Positions 35,500-46,360 of a stretch of DNA of 64,000 nt are shown here, in pieces. Numbering within the stretch: position 1 is the first letter of the stretch; each line of letters opens with the position of its first letter. This stretch comes from Eriocheir sinensis (taxonomy: Eukaryota; Arthropoda; Malacostraca; Decapoda; Varunidae), in contig NC_066520.1 of the NCBI RefSeq assembly GCF_024679095.1, positions 12,844,709 to 12,908,708 of the forward strand. The letters are read 5' to 3'. The position numbers were made by a program, and so were the translations under genes. The notes beneath the pieces are model-generated. The model saw nothing but the letters and a program-made list of their open reading frames with translations. It was not told the DNA's origin and did not search any database.

Positions 35500-35790
35500 T
35501 TTATAGTGGTCAGCGTGCATGGCTACCATTCCACTGGTCTGGGTTCTATAAATCCCAGCCCGGGAAGTCGATGTGCAGCTCACCCAGCTGTTCATCTTAC
35601 CTTTCAGGCTGGTCGGTAAATGGGTACTTTGGGAAACCTGGGGAAGGTTAACTGTGGCAATCCTTGATTTAACAGTGGCCCGTGTCCAGGGGTAACTGGT
35701 TGTTGCCCACCACAGGCTCAAGGGCCAAGATCGGAAATGAGCACCGCAGCCACACGCAGCTTTAGCGTAGGCACCCACCTTTACCTACAC
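35500..35790 (+). mobile_element. SINE (family C)
   Basis: Tail cccgtgtcc-ggtaa, cccaccacaggctcaaggg-ca and cgcagct-tagc is shared in order with the 55.8-kb copy; the 5' part (gtggtcagcgtgcatggctacc, gggttctataaatccc) is tRNA-like. Confidence 0.6.
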
Positions 35791-35904
35791 TACAGGATAT
35801 GCTAACCCTATTGGGTCAAAATATGACTTCAAAATATGCAGTAACATATTCAGATTAGAAATAAAGAATACAGACACAATTAAGACTTTTTTATAGGTGT
35901 TGCA

Positions 35905-35990
35905 CTGCTCCCTATAGCGCTGGTAGGCCTTCTTGAGACTCTTGAACGACCCCAACCCGTTAATGGCGCAGGCAAATTTTATTTGTAGTG
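35905..35990 (-). mobile_element. SINE fragment (family B)
   Basis: Carries the ggtaggc-ttctt, acccgtt-atggcgcaggc core seen in the 48.9-kb copy. Confidence 0.5.
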
Positions 35991-36059
35991 GCTGCCGTGG
36001 TATTTGACTCTTGAATGATCAAAATGGCGGAAATGCATAACATGAAACTTTACTTACCT

Positions 36060-36215
36060 CTTATCTCTCCTCAGGAGAGCTCTATAGTCCTACACTCCTA
36101 CTTGACAGCTCTACAGTATACTGGCAGTGTGACTTCTCGATATTCTCCAGCATTTCCCCAAGGTAAAGCCACTCATTGACCTTGGGTGTTCTTCAGCGCA
36201 CTCCTCAAGAGTAGA
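36060..36215. repeat. Dispersed repeat matching 59.5-59.6 kb
   Basis: Homologous to the end of the 59420-59640 repeat. A fortuitous acceptor and open frame here imitate an exon. Confidence 0.5.
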
Positions 36216-36782
36216 AAGCAAATTGAACCGATTTAAGAATATTACAGTATGCCATATGCAATTGACGAATTCTACACATTTTTAAAAATATTAAGGACGA
36301 ATAATCCATGCACATGATGACCCAAGCACGCATGCCTTGCGTAAGTGACACGTACCAGACGAGCCACATGCGCACGTATCAAGTCTACCGACAGGTAAAA
36401 TCGCCCCCCCCCAAACGCTGGCTCTAAATTTGCGCTTCTGAGTGCGGGTGTGTGTGACGTCAGAGCGTGGGTAGGAGGAGAGGTTTCAGAGCTAACAGCG
36501 GCTCAGTCTCAGACTTGACCCCGTGACGTGTAGTGACTTGCAGGACATGCATGGGGAACTTCTCTACACACATATAGCATGTGACAAGAGGCAAAAAAAA
36601 AAAAAAAAAAAATTGTATACCAATTCTGTAGACAATGAAAATAAATAACCTGCTCGACACAGAAATAAATCAAGACAACGGGGACAGTCTCGTCTACACG
36701 GCTGTGCTGTGTAGACGTGCGTTGTCCTGTGCTCCGTCCGTGGATGCCCTGCCTTCCACGGAATAAACGGTGTCTAGAGGAC

Positions 36783-38486
36783 ATGGCTGACGAACATTCC
36801 TACTCGGCGGCTTCCGGGCAGTGTCCTGCCCCTGAGGAACGGCGCCTGTGGTCTGAAGAGACTGAAGAGATGGACGACTCTGCCGAACTTGACCCCCGCC
36901 TTTGTTCGGAGGACCACGTGGCCAGCGCTAGCAAGCGGCTCAAGCCGGATAATCCTGGCTGCCTCTCCCCCACTGCCTCTCCTGTTAAAGCTGCCACCGC
37001 ACCCATGGAGGGTGTGCAGTCTGGTAGCTCTGAGACTGTCCTGGTCGACGGTGAGGTGCCCCTGGAGGACACGCACCCAGCCGCTCCCTCTGTTGCCCCG
37101 CGCCAACCCACCCGCCGCCGCCTAGACTTCCCCGCCGAGGCCGGGCTGACACCAGCTCAGCAATACACGTGGTTTGCATCTCTACTGAAGCAGCACGGTG
37201 AGTTGGAGCCGCTCTTCAAGGAGGGTAGGCTCCGACCTTATCTCACGGTCAGGGACGACGTCGCCTTCTACAAGCGGCTCCTCACTGAGGGGTTCCTCGA
37301 CGTAGTTTTGGTCGAAAATGCAGCGGAGCGGCAGCACACTGTCATCATCCACAATGTGCCGCTCTACATGAATGCCAACCTCATTGAGACCCCAGACAAC
37401 TTTCTGTGGTTAAAGCGCAGGTATGCGGGCACGGCCCCTCGCCCGCAGCTTCTTGGAGCGGTGGTTGGCCACGTCCCGACAGAGGTGCACCTCCTCGGGG
37501 TGGGTCGTAAGGCTGTGGAGCCCTACACGGCGGAGCCCGACATCTGTCGCCACTGTTGCCGGTGGGGCCATCAGGAGTGGCGCTGCAGATCGGCCCCTCG
37601 GTGCCGGTATTGTGCGGGCACGCACAAATCAGCTCTGTGCCTCCAGAAGATCCAGGCGGGCACACCCGTCCCCCGTAAGTGCTGCAACTGTGGTGGTGAG
37701 CATAACGCCCACTACCACTCCTGCCCGATGAAGCCTAAACCATCTCGGGTCGCGGCGCCTGACCACCACCCTCAGCAAGGCCGCCCTAGGCTTGTGTTCC
37801 GCCCTGCTCCTCTCCCTCAGTCCTCGGCCTGGGCCCGGGGGGCTCCCTCAACGTCCGAGTTTCCGCCCCTGCCGGGCTCGTCCGCCCCTGCTGCCCCAGC
37901 CTCACCCACTGCCACCCCTGTGCCTCGCCAGGCTCCTGCTCCGGCACCCCAGCCACAGCCTACCGTCCCCCCTGTGCCGGCTGCCAGTCCCCCCGCTGTC
38001 GATGGGTCGACCCCTGTCCTCCATCAGATCCTCGCTGCAGTCACCCAGCTGCAGGAGACGCTGGCTGCAACGATCTCCAGGGTGGCGGCCTTGGAGCAGC
38101 GAGTCTCCACGCCCCCGCCTGTGCGTGAGCTCTCCTCCATCCCGGCCCCTGCTCCAGCTTCAGCCCCGGCCCCGTGCCCTGCCCTGCCGTCTGCTGGTGA
38201 GGCCATGGACGCCGATAGTGGGGACAGTGTGGTTCCCCCTGCGGGCCAGATGCAGAACACCCCTGCAACCCCACCGGCTGTGGTGCCTGCAGCTGCCGAG
38301 GGAACGGCCGAACCTCGCCATGGCCAGACGGGTCCTTCACCTTCACCTGCTGATCCTCCACTGCAGTGGGAGGCCACACTCCAGGTGCTGCTGGCGCAGT
38401 TTGCTTCCCTGACTCAGCAGGTGGCTGAGCTCCATCATCGGATCACCCCACTCCTTGACCGGCAACCACCCCCTCCTGACCAGTGA
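36783..38486 (+). CDS. LINE ORF1: zinc-knuckle nucleic-acid-binding protein
   Basis: 567 residues from ATG 36783; in-frame ATG 36744 is an alternative start. The N-terminus is acidic, and residues about 110-250 form a folded RNA-binding-like region (FYKRLLTEGFLDVVLVENAA, VIIHNVPLYMNANLIETPDN). Residues about 255-325 hold three zinc knuckles: CRHCCRWGHQEWRC, CRYCAGTHKSALC and CCNCGGEHNAHYHSC. The C-terminal half is Pro/Ala/Gln-rich with a predicted coiled segment (ILAAVTQLQETLAATISRVA). It would coat the LINE RNA. The frame is intact, in contrast to ORF2. Confidence 0.85.
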   Translation: MADEHSYSAASGQCPAPEERRLWSEETEEMDDSAELDPRLCSEDHVASASKRLKPDNPGCLSPTASPVKAATAPMEGVQSGSSETVLVDGEVPLEDTHPAAPSVAPRQPTRRRLDFPAEAGLTPAQQYTWFASLLKQHGELEPLFKEGRLRPYLTVRDDVAFYKRLLTEGFLDVVLVENAAERQHTVIIHNVPLYMNANLIETPDNFLWLKRRYAGTAPRPQLLGAVVGHVPTEVHLLGVGRKAVEPYTAEPDICRHCCRWGHQEWRCRSAPRCRYCAGTHKSALCLQKIQAGTPVPRKCCNCGGEHNAHYHSCPMKPKPSRVAAPDHHPQQGRPRLVFRPAPLPQSSAWARGAPSTSEFPPLPGSSAPAAPASPTATPVPRQAPAPAPQPQPTVPPVPAASPPAVDGSTPVLHQILAAVTQLQETLAATISRVAALEQRVSTPPPVRELSSIPAPAPASAPAPCPALPSAGEAMDADSGDSVVPPAGQMQNTPATPPAVVPAAAEGTAEPRHGQTGPSPSPADPPLQWEATLQVLLAQFASLTQQVAELHHRITPLLDRQPPPPDQ

Positions 38487-38505
38487 GTGTGTCCGCCTCT
38501 TAACT

Positions 38506-41500
38506 TGAAATGTCAACAGGCTACATGCCCGCTTCACTGACCTTCACTCCTATGTCATCACTCATAGGCCAGATATCGTTGCTCTTCAGGAGGTTGGGCC
38601 ACGGGTGTCGGACCTGAGGGGGTATGATTTATATGTCTTAGATGGCGCAGCAGGCAGTACCCGGGGGATGGCAACGTATGTCAGACAGGGGACGGCGATA
38701 GTTTTTGAGGACATGGGGATTAATGAGGGCATTGAATATATCACTGTTTCTTTACTCCATATGGGTGAAACCCTATTTTTTGTTAACACGTATGTTCATG
38801 CGGGGGCTTTAAATCTTGCTAACTTTCCTGATTATGTTCATGAGGAGCCGACTGTTCTTGTGGGGGATCTTAACTCTCGCCACCGAGATCTTGGTAGTCA
38901 CCGCACCAATAATGTCAATGGTGTCCGCAGGAAGGCCTTCCTTGATGCCTCCGAGACGGCTGTCCTCACGGGGGATAATGTGCCCACATATGTTCAGGGG
39001 GGCAGGTTAGACTATGTCACTCTTTTTAACATGCCAGCTTTTACTGCCCAGACCCTTATTTCCAGGTGTTTGCTGAGTGACCACTTTGCCCTGGAGACGA
39101 CCATCCCGATCCAGCCTGCCCCTGCTGTGTCCCGGAAGCGGTTGGCTGTCCCTGCTGCCGGATGCCGCGCCGTTGCCGAAGTCGGGCGTGGTACCATACT
39201 GTGAAGGGATCCTTTACCGACGCCGCCTCGCTGTACCACGGCCTGCTGGACACCGTCGAGAGTTTTGTTGCAGCTGGCAGGGTCCCTCCAAGGCCCGCCA
39301 AGCGCCGCCTGCAGACCTACGCCTCGGACCCGGCTGTCTCCAACTGTCAGCGGACCCTTGCCTCGTACCAGCGGCGCTGGCAGCAGGACCCCGCCGATCG
39401 GGCTGCCCGCGATGCCATGGTCGCTGTGGCGCGCCACCTCACTGAACTCAGACAAGAGGCCCGGTCACGACACTGGGTCGCCTTCCTTGCCAGCGTGCGC
39501 AAGACCCGCTTCCTGCGGGAGGTTTGGCACCATGTCAACAGGGTGAGAGGGAGGACCAAACGGCTGGTGAGTGACCCTGACCCTGCGGGCCGGGCCCAGG
39601 ACCTGATGCGCCAGTGGCAGAGGGCCTCCTCCCTTGGTGGTCTCCCTGCACAACACCAGGCCGAACTTGCCCGCCACAGGGAGCGGCGGATGGCCCTCGT
39701 TCAGCACCACGTCACACTTCTGGATGACACATGTGTCCCCATTACCCACGATGAACTCCTTCTTGCCGTCAAACATGGCAAGTCGACAGCCCCGGGCCAC
39801 GACGGGTTGACTTACGACATTCTTAATGCCTTACTCGTTGTGCAAGGTGACAACCCCCTGCTTGACCTGTTCAACATGTCGTTTGCCGCAGGTTGCCTCC
39901 CCCCTCGGTGGAAAGCTGCATTGATCGTTCCCATCCCCAAGGGTGATGGCACCTTTCGCCCTATCTCCCTGACGAGCTGTGTGTGTAAACTGTTAGAGCG
40001 GGTGATCTTGAACAGACTTCTCTATAAGCTGGGGGACCGGCTCTCCCCAAACTTACATGGGTTTATGAAGGGCCGTTCCACAAGTGACTGTTTTCTTAAG
40101 TGCCTTAGTACAGGTAACTCGCGATTTACGCGAGTTTGGTTTACGCGTTTTTTAAATAACGTGGGGTCCAAAATCCAAATAAATGTTTAATTTAGGCGTT
40201 TTTTTTCACTTATACGCGATATTTTATGGAGTGGCCACCAGATGTCTCACGCAACTGGACTCACACGGCCACACAAGCTGAACTCAGTTCTTCCCGCGCG
40301 CCACTTGAATAACAATACAGTACCTACGTTGCCACGCTACTCAACAATAGGGGTGGGCAGGTACCGATACCAGCAATACGGTACGGTACCGGTACAGACT
40401 GCTCGGTACCGGTATCAATACTAGCCAGCCCCTATAATGGTGTCCCTCATTTCTTCCTCACACGAGAGAGGCTGAGAATGAGTGCCTGAGTGGATATCTC
40501 GGTTCTGGCGACACGCGGCATGCAGCTGTTTGTTGTGTGGGTGTGGTTGTGTGGTTTGTAAACAATGCAAATGGCGGCTGGGCTGGGATTGTGTGAAATA
40601 ACTCCTCGTACAAGACTCATGATGTACAGTTTCTGATATCATATTCACCCCATTATTCTCACTAATATTAATAATTAATAATGAAAACATAGACATTTTT
40701 TTCCAAAATGATTTTTTATGTAGCTTGTACTGCTCCTTAGTCATACAATCTTAAGCCACCTGTGACATCAAGACCAAGATCGTACAAATGGCACCCGACG
40801 GAAAAACGGGATAACAGCAAGGCATGGACGATCTTCCACCGATTTAGTCTTTGTATAGTAGTTATTAGATCGCCCTGTATTCTATGGTAACATATTATAG
40901 GACAGCTACGGACTATGAAGGATTATAAACAATAATAAAGGTAAGTTTGCCGTTGTTGTTGGATAAGACGAAAAACAGACCCTTAAAAACATCCCAAAGA
41001 AGAAAAACATTAAAAATTTGTACATTCAGCGTATAACGCGCAGGGCTAAACTTTCAGGCATTTTTTATGTGAAAAAATGCGCGCTATACGCCGAAAATTA
41101 CGGTATTTATTTTTCGACAGAAACCTACCTCTTGTTTGATTTACATTGTTTTTGAATTACGCGACCTCTTCAAGAACGCAACACTCGCGTAAATCGAGAG
41201 TTACCTGTAATCCAGACGTGAATTGTCGCGCTTTTGTGGACTTAAAAGGGGCCTTGATAGGGCCAACAAGGATGTCATAATGGAGGAACTCACTCTGCAG
41301 GGTGTCCGTGGAAGACTCTTAAGCTGGATCAGGGACTATTTGTATGGTAAGAGGGCGCAAGTGGTCTTCCAGGGTGCTACCTCCACGGAGGAAGTGTTTG
41401 AGCTGGGCACACCGCAAGGGGGTGTCCTCAGCCCCATGCTTTTCAACATTTTAATGGACAAAATTGCTCGGTGGCCCTTTCCGGGCAATACTCAGGTCAT

Positions 41501-43188
41501 TATCTATGCAGATGACATCCTTGTGCAATGCAGCAGTCCTGCTCTTCTCAGTTTAGCTTTGGAGCAGCTGTCAGCGCTGTGTGAACAAATGGGCCTTGTC
41601 ATCAATGAAACTAAGACGAAATTTCAAGCCAGTGGGAGGAGAGTTTCTCACCTGCCCAGCGTTAATGGCACTCCTTTAGCTAGAGTTCCTACTTACAAGT
41701 ACTTAGGCGCCCCTGTCAGCTTCCAGAAATCTGTGCAGAGCGTCACTCATGTTCAGGACATCTGCCTTCCTAGGTTAGCTCCTCTTAAGGTTTTGGCTAA
41801 CAGGGGCCTTGGAGTCAGCATCCCTGTCCTCAGGATGTTTTACCTTTCTGTTGTCAGGTCCCTCATTGATTATGCTGCCCCTGTTTTGGTACAGTTTAGT
41901 GCGGCACAACTTCACCCCTTGGAACTTATTCAAAATGAGGCCATGCGCCTCATTCTGGGGTGCCCTAGAACTGCAAAACTTGAGGTCATGAGGGCAGAAC
42001 TGAATCTGTCTCGTGTTGTGGACAGAATCTGGGAAATTACTTGTCGCACCGTCAGCCGCCTGCTTCGTGCTGGTGCAGTGCCCCTTCACCAGGCACTGGT
42101 AACTCTGCACCGTGACTCCAGGGCTCCTGTTACCTCCTACCTTAGGAAAATTTATCTCATGTTAGCAGAGACGGGTGTGTTAGAAGCGTGCTTAGGCCTA
42201 GTTTACTCCCCGGCCCAACCTGCCTGGCCTACCTATCGTGTCAGTGTAGACGTTGAACAACTACCTTTCCCTAAACGTGATTGGCTTCCCCATGTCCTCC
42301 AGGATCACTTCATGGTCAAACTGTCCAAGTACCCCCGTGTTCGGGCTATCCATGTGTACTGTGATGGCTCCGTAGATGGCAGCAGGTCGGGCTGTGGCGT
42401 GTTTATCCGGGATTACGCTTCCCCCACCCAGTACACTGACATTGAGGTTACCAGGCGGCTGCCGGGGTACCTGTCCTCGACCCGGGCTGAGCTGTATGCC
42501 ATCCTTGAGGCTCTCCACACTGTAGCAGCTTTGCACGAAAATGTCTACTTGTTTGTCGATAGCCAGGCTGCATTGCATGAACTTGTGTCCTCCTCCCCTG
42601 CCGACTGATCTTGTAGCTAAGTGCCTGACTGCCGTCCGTGCCCTTGAGGCCGCAGGTGCCACGGTCCACTTCACCTGGGTGCCCTCTCATGTGGGCATCC
42701 AGCTCAATGAGAAGGCAGACTGCCTTGCTCGACGAGCCCTTCAGGATGACACAGTGGACCCTGGCACTGACTATACGCTTAGCTATGTTAAGAATAGACT
42801 TAGGCATTATTCATGTGATAGCATTGCTACCCAACTCGGACACTGCTGTGACAATGGCAGCGCCAGCAGCCTCCACTATGTTAGTGTCTCCCAGCGCTGT
42901 GTTTACCCCTATGGGCGACACAGTGCCCCTCAGGATGTGGTAGCAATGCGCCTTAGGCTAGGCTATAGGTACTACTGGGAGGTTAGTAACTCCCCTGGTG
43001 TCTGCTGCACGCTCTGTGCCAGGCCGAGGGGCCACACACTGCATCACTATGTCATGGAATGCCCTCTCATTGCTAAGTTTAAGCCACGGGACTGCCTTGA
43101 CCTGCCCCAGACAATTTGTTGGTTCCTGAACCATGATGTCCTCCCTGCTATCCTCAAAGAACACCCTCAGTTTGCACCAAGGTGGTGA
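38506..43188 (+). pseudogene. LINE ORF2: endonuclease-RT-RNase H, broken
   Basis: Domains in order: APE-type endonuclease (PDIVALQEVG, VGDLNSRHRDL, LLSDHFALE; about 38530-39110), reverse transcriptase (GHDGLTYDIL, FRPISLTSCVCKLLERVI, then after the insertion GTPQGGVLSPMLFNIL and YADD at 41505-41516), RNase H (VYCDGSVDG, STRAELYAILEAL, VDSQAAL, WVPSHVGIQLNEKAD; about 42345-42740) and a C-terminal CTLCARPRGHTLHHYVMECP zinc motif. Defects: TGA at 38506-38508 where a Trp is usual, a frameshift near 39160, an element inserted at 40111-41207, a one-base loss near 41255 and a frameshift near 42605. Confidence 0.85.
40111..41207. mobile_element. Mariner-like TA-flanked inverted-repeat element inside the LINE
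   Basis: Starts CAGGTAACTCGCGATTTACG and ends with the near-exact reverse complement (...GAGTTACCTG); terminal inverted repeats are about 25 bp. TA duplicates flank it at 40109-40110 and 41208-41209. Removing it with one TA joins the LINE reverse-transcriptase frame exactly. It has no transposase frame, so it is non-autonomous. Inside are a run of ggtaccg-type repeats near 40350-40430 and palindromic pieces near its ends. Confidence 0.88.
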
Positions 43189-43593
43189 TGCCGTGTGTGG
43201 CAGCCTGAACTACTGCCGTGCTATACAAGGCTGTGATCTCTGCACTATTTTACTTTAAGGACTAGTATTTACTCTATCTCTGTATTCATTCCCATCTAGT
43301 GCTTGGGCAATGTTCTCTGTCCCCACATTTTATTGTCTTATTGTCCAGGGGGAGGTACCGCCCCCTCCCTTGTTGTGCTTTCCTTCCTACCATTGTATCT
43401 TTTTAGTTTCATGGTGCTACCTACACATGTATTAATAGTTGTGTAATCACACTCTGTCCTGCCTGGGGGTTGGGATGGCATGTTCCTCCCTTCTCCCTTG
43501 TTGTTTACCTGCATCAATAAACTATCAATCAATCAATCAAGACAACGGGGAGCTCCGTTGAATGAAGAAGCTCACCCACGTCCAAGACCCAGA

Positions 43594-43673
43594 CCTATAC
43601 CACTCTGACGCCACGGGTATGGGCGGAGTTTACCTATACCACTCTTTGACGTCACGGGTATGGGCGGAGTTTA
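43594..43673. repeat. Short tandem duplication
   Basis: Two copies of cctataccactct..gacg-cacgggtatgggcggagttta, 39 and 41 bp, just past the LINE. Confidence 0.8.
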
Positions 43674-43874
43674 GTACCTTGCCTGCGCGAGGGAGGGGGG
43701 ATGAGTTTACCTGTCGGTATCAAGAATACCCAGGATCAAAGGAGCCTGTGATCCTGAGAATATCCACCAGTCAATCAGCTGCCCACGGGCCACAACCCAC
43801 TAATTAAAAGAGCGGGCTTTCCTTCTTAACACCAGCAGTCCCCTTCTTGCTCCTGCCTGAGGAACATTTGCAAC

Positions 43875-43998
43875 ATGGAGCTTCACAACCTCCTGACCAC
43901 TGAAAATGTTGCGGCTGTAGTTATACTCACCCAGTTACAAACATTGATTATTTACCAAACCATAAATTACCTGGAATTGATTGATGCATTTGTGTAGA
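43875..43998 (+). other. Small open frame of unknown status
   Basis: ATG in fair context (caacatgg) opens 40 codons, MELHNLLTTENVAAVVILTQ then a Leu/Ile-rich stretch to TAG. A taattaaaag sequence lies about 75 bp upstream. Could be chance or the first exon of a transposon gene; not recognised. Confidence 0.2.
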
Positions 43999-44749
43999 TG
44001 CTGGCTCGATTCAAAAACATATTCACACCCAAATATAATAACCATTTTTTTACCTAACTATCCTGCCAAACCTTCCATACGCCCAAGAGCGTAATGCAGT
44101 ACGTATCTTTAACGTTTTCTACTAGCCTCATTTTCATGTTGTACGTACACTGTGCAAAAATATAATTTGAGCTAGTCAAAAAAATATTGCACTTTGTTTC
44201 TTTTCGGTAGCCTCCACGAACTTTTACATGTTTGAGAAAACATCTCTAGAATCTAGATGCACCAAAATTCTTTTCCGAACGAGCTGCATCGCAATTTGGC
44301 TGTATTTGGGAACAAATTTGTGTGTGTGACGCGGCCTTGAGACTGCCACTACTGCTCATGTCGGGTGTATCTGTTACTACTGATCTCCTCCCTAGGCCTC
44401 CTACTAGTCTCACAGTCCCACTAGTATATCCACCTTCAGTCTCGAGCTCATTTGATTGGTGATCCTTCCAGAGGCTCAGGATGTTCCAGGACCCCCCCCC
44501 ACAGATTCCTCTGGAGGTTAGATCCTAACCTGGTTCTACAAGAGGGTACCATATCTGCACCTCCCCCTGGCTGCCTCTAAAACACACCCACAAAAAAAAG
44601 GGCTACAAAACCCTCCTTCTTTGAGATACAGGGGTCCCCTAGGTTTTGCCCTGCACCATTCATGTGCTGCAGGTTCACCTATTGGGGATGTGGATGCATC
44701 AATGGGGTCTAGTTCATAGTTGGGCCCACAGCAAACTGGGTCAGGGCTC

Positions 44750-44846
44750 TAGAGAAACTGCAATAACACAGTGAAAATATCCCGTAATGAACACCACTCA
44801 GTGGTGTTCATTACGGGATATTTTCACTGTTATTGCAGTTTCTCTA
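44750..44846. repeat. 97-bp near-perfect palindrome
   Basis: Arms of about 48 bp (tagagaaactgcaataaca, gtgaaaatatcccgtaatga, acaccact) mirror each other around a single base; the only difference is a 2-base CA insertion in the left arm. Both ends are TA. It may be a miniature TA-target element. Confidence 0.85.
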
Positions 44847-44984
44847 ATGTATAATACACCATATGTGCCAAAAGGGGTTGATTAAAAAAGTTTCCAACAG
44901 TCACGAGTGTGAACGGGGTCACCTTCATGTTCACAGTGCGGGGCTGGGGCTTCAGGTATAGGCCGTAGAAGTGGCCTCTGGTGC

Positions 44985-45115
44985 AGTGACCTTTTATCTC
45001 ATCAGTGGCATAGTAGGTATGCTGCCCTGACTTCTACTCAGAAGGCTCGGGTTTGATCCCCGGCACTCACTGGTGTTCGTTACGGGGTCAGGGCTGCAAT
45101 CAAGCATTGATTCCA
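44985..45115 (+). mobile_element. tRNA-like SINE fragment
   Basis: gtggcatagtaggtatgctg with B box ggctcgggtttgatccccgg (45044-45063). The next bases (actggtgttcgttacgggg) resemble the arm of the palindrome at 44.8 kb. Confidence 0.5.
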
Positions 45116-45299
45116 GCCTCTACCCATGTTTTTCAGCTTGAGTTAAGTTTTAAGGAAAGGGGTTACAGTTCCTAACCCAACCAATTCAGATCAGGGATTG
45201 GATGAATTGCTTGGCATGATCAGGGAACCAACCTACAAGAGCATAAATCACCCACCATCCACAAGAGGAATGGTTCGGCAGTAATGAGGTGTCTCATGC

Positions 45300-45664
45300 G
45301 GTCAACCCTTGCTCTAACGAATCAGTTGGAGAAGGGGGTGAAGTTATATCCAAAAATCTGTTATAACCAAGGGATTCAACATAGAGGCATTACAGTGAAG
45401 TACAGTGGGAGGCAGCACACTTGGTGAGGCATGGGAGGATGCAAGCGGAGGCGTTTACAGTTGACTAGGCTGACTAGTCGCGCAGCACCCAGTCGGTTTT
45501 GTTTCCACCATTTCCGACTGACCGATGTGTACATGTTTGGCCACCAAACTGAACCCCTCATTTACCAAACTTGTTTGGTATATCCCGCTTATACCAGACT
45601 GGCCCCAAAAGTTCCTTCAAGACAAAATTTGTCATATCAAGGTCTGTAAGCTAAGGTTTACAGT
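45300..45664. mobile_element. Possible pogo-like MITE
   Basis: tcaacccttgctctaacgaa at the left and taaaccttagcttacagacc read from the right resemble the degenerate ends of TA-target MITEs. The match is weak. Confidence 0.35.
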
Positions 45665-45990
45665 ATGTGTGGGTTTGCCAGATAACGGCTTAGATAAGTA
45701 TTCAGTGTATCAGGACTGAGTTGTGTACCCTAAGCAGAATTAGGTGTTTGTTAAGGAAGATATTGTTGACAGAATATAAAATAATCGATGAGGATGACTT
45801 TGTGAAGTGAGTACAGAGCTTAATCAAGGGAGAGGGTCTTAAGGAGAGACCAATAGAGGCTCATGATAGAGCTGGCCACTTTGAGGGAAGTTCCTGTGAG
45901 GGGATAGGGAGTTGGAGGTATAGATAGATAGATACTAGAACATTCTTTGGAAGTCTCATCTATATTACTCAAACAGGGGACTTCTATATC

Positions 45991-46140
45991 ACTCAAACAG
46001 ATTAACAGTTTCTTCAGATTACTCAAACAGTTTAACAGTTTCTTCAGATTACTCAAACAGTTTAACAGTTTCTTCAGATTACTCAAACAGTTTAACAGTT
46101 TCTTCAGATTACTCAAATAGTTTAACAGTTTCTTCAGATC
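45991..46140. repeat. 30-bp minisatellite, 5 copies
   Basis: Unit actcaaacagtttaacagtt plus tcttcagatt, five copies starting at 45991, 46021, 46051, 46081 and 46111, with only one or two changes. Being a multiple of three it imitates a repeated decapeptide on the minus strand. Lies about 280 bp past the DHX36 stop. Confidence 0.92.
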
Positions 46141-46354
46141 ATGTGTGGAATGACTGGAATCATTAACCAGAAAGCTAACAATTTAGTAATGAATATAAAT
46201 AAAGTTGCAGTTTAATTCAGATCTTTACTTAACATAGTTGAGTGTACATTACATCCTTCTAAATAAATACTGATATAATGAATATAAAGTCCATGATGTA
46301 CATGAAAATGAATAATTTCTTAATACTTTTTAAATAACCTTCAAAATAATTCCA

Positions 46355-46360
46355 TTTATT
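46355..46360 (-). promoter_or_regulatory. DHX36 poly(A) signal
   Basis: AATAAA on the minus strand, 55 nt beyond the DHX36 stop codon and preceded by an A-rich tract. A second one lies further downstream. The nearer would give a very short 3' UTR. Confidence 0.5.

Larger units (their letters stand above)
36685..43535 (+). mobile_element. Complete I/Jockey-type LINE with target-site duplication
   Basis: A non-LTR retrotransposon with ORF1 (zinc-knuckle protein), ORF2 (APE endonuclease, reverse transcriptase, RNase H) and a short 3' tail of CAAT repeats. A 16-bp duplication atcaagacaacgggga flanks it at 36669-36684 and 43536-43551, showing full-length insertion by target-primed reverse transcription. 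RNase H places it in the I/Jockey-related group that keeps this domain. It is 6.85 kb, of which 1.1 kb is a later inserted element. ORF2 has a nonsense codon, frameshifts and that insertion, so the copy is dead. Confidence 0.9.
36384..43718. mobile_element. Possible older inverted-repeat element hosting the LINE
   Basis: ACCGACAGGTAAA followed by a C-run at 36387-36410 is mirrored by the reverse complement at about 43696-43718, each outside the LINE. Flanking hexamers ATCAAG (36378-36383 and 43719-43724) could be its target duplication. Without the LINE it would be about 470 bp. Evidence is limited to short matches. Confidence 0.35.

Noticed and set aside
36062..36162. Possible third exon of the orphan gene (good acceptor, open phase-1-compatible frame, donor gtaaag)
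   Set aside because: The same sequence recurs at about 59.5 kb as a dispersed repeat, so it is more likely transposon-derived.
37381..39559. Long minus-strand and alternative-frame ORFs across the LINE
   Set aside because: Shadow frames of GC-rich ORF1 and ORF2; the + strand frames carry the zinc-knuckle, endonuclease and RT motifs.
45820..46116. Minus-strand ORF with repeated SNLKKLLNCL
   Set aside because: Product of a 30-bp minisatellite whose length happens to be divisible by three.
45991..46140. CRISPR-like array
   Set aside because: Repeats are directly adjacent without spacers, and the genome is eukaryotic.
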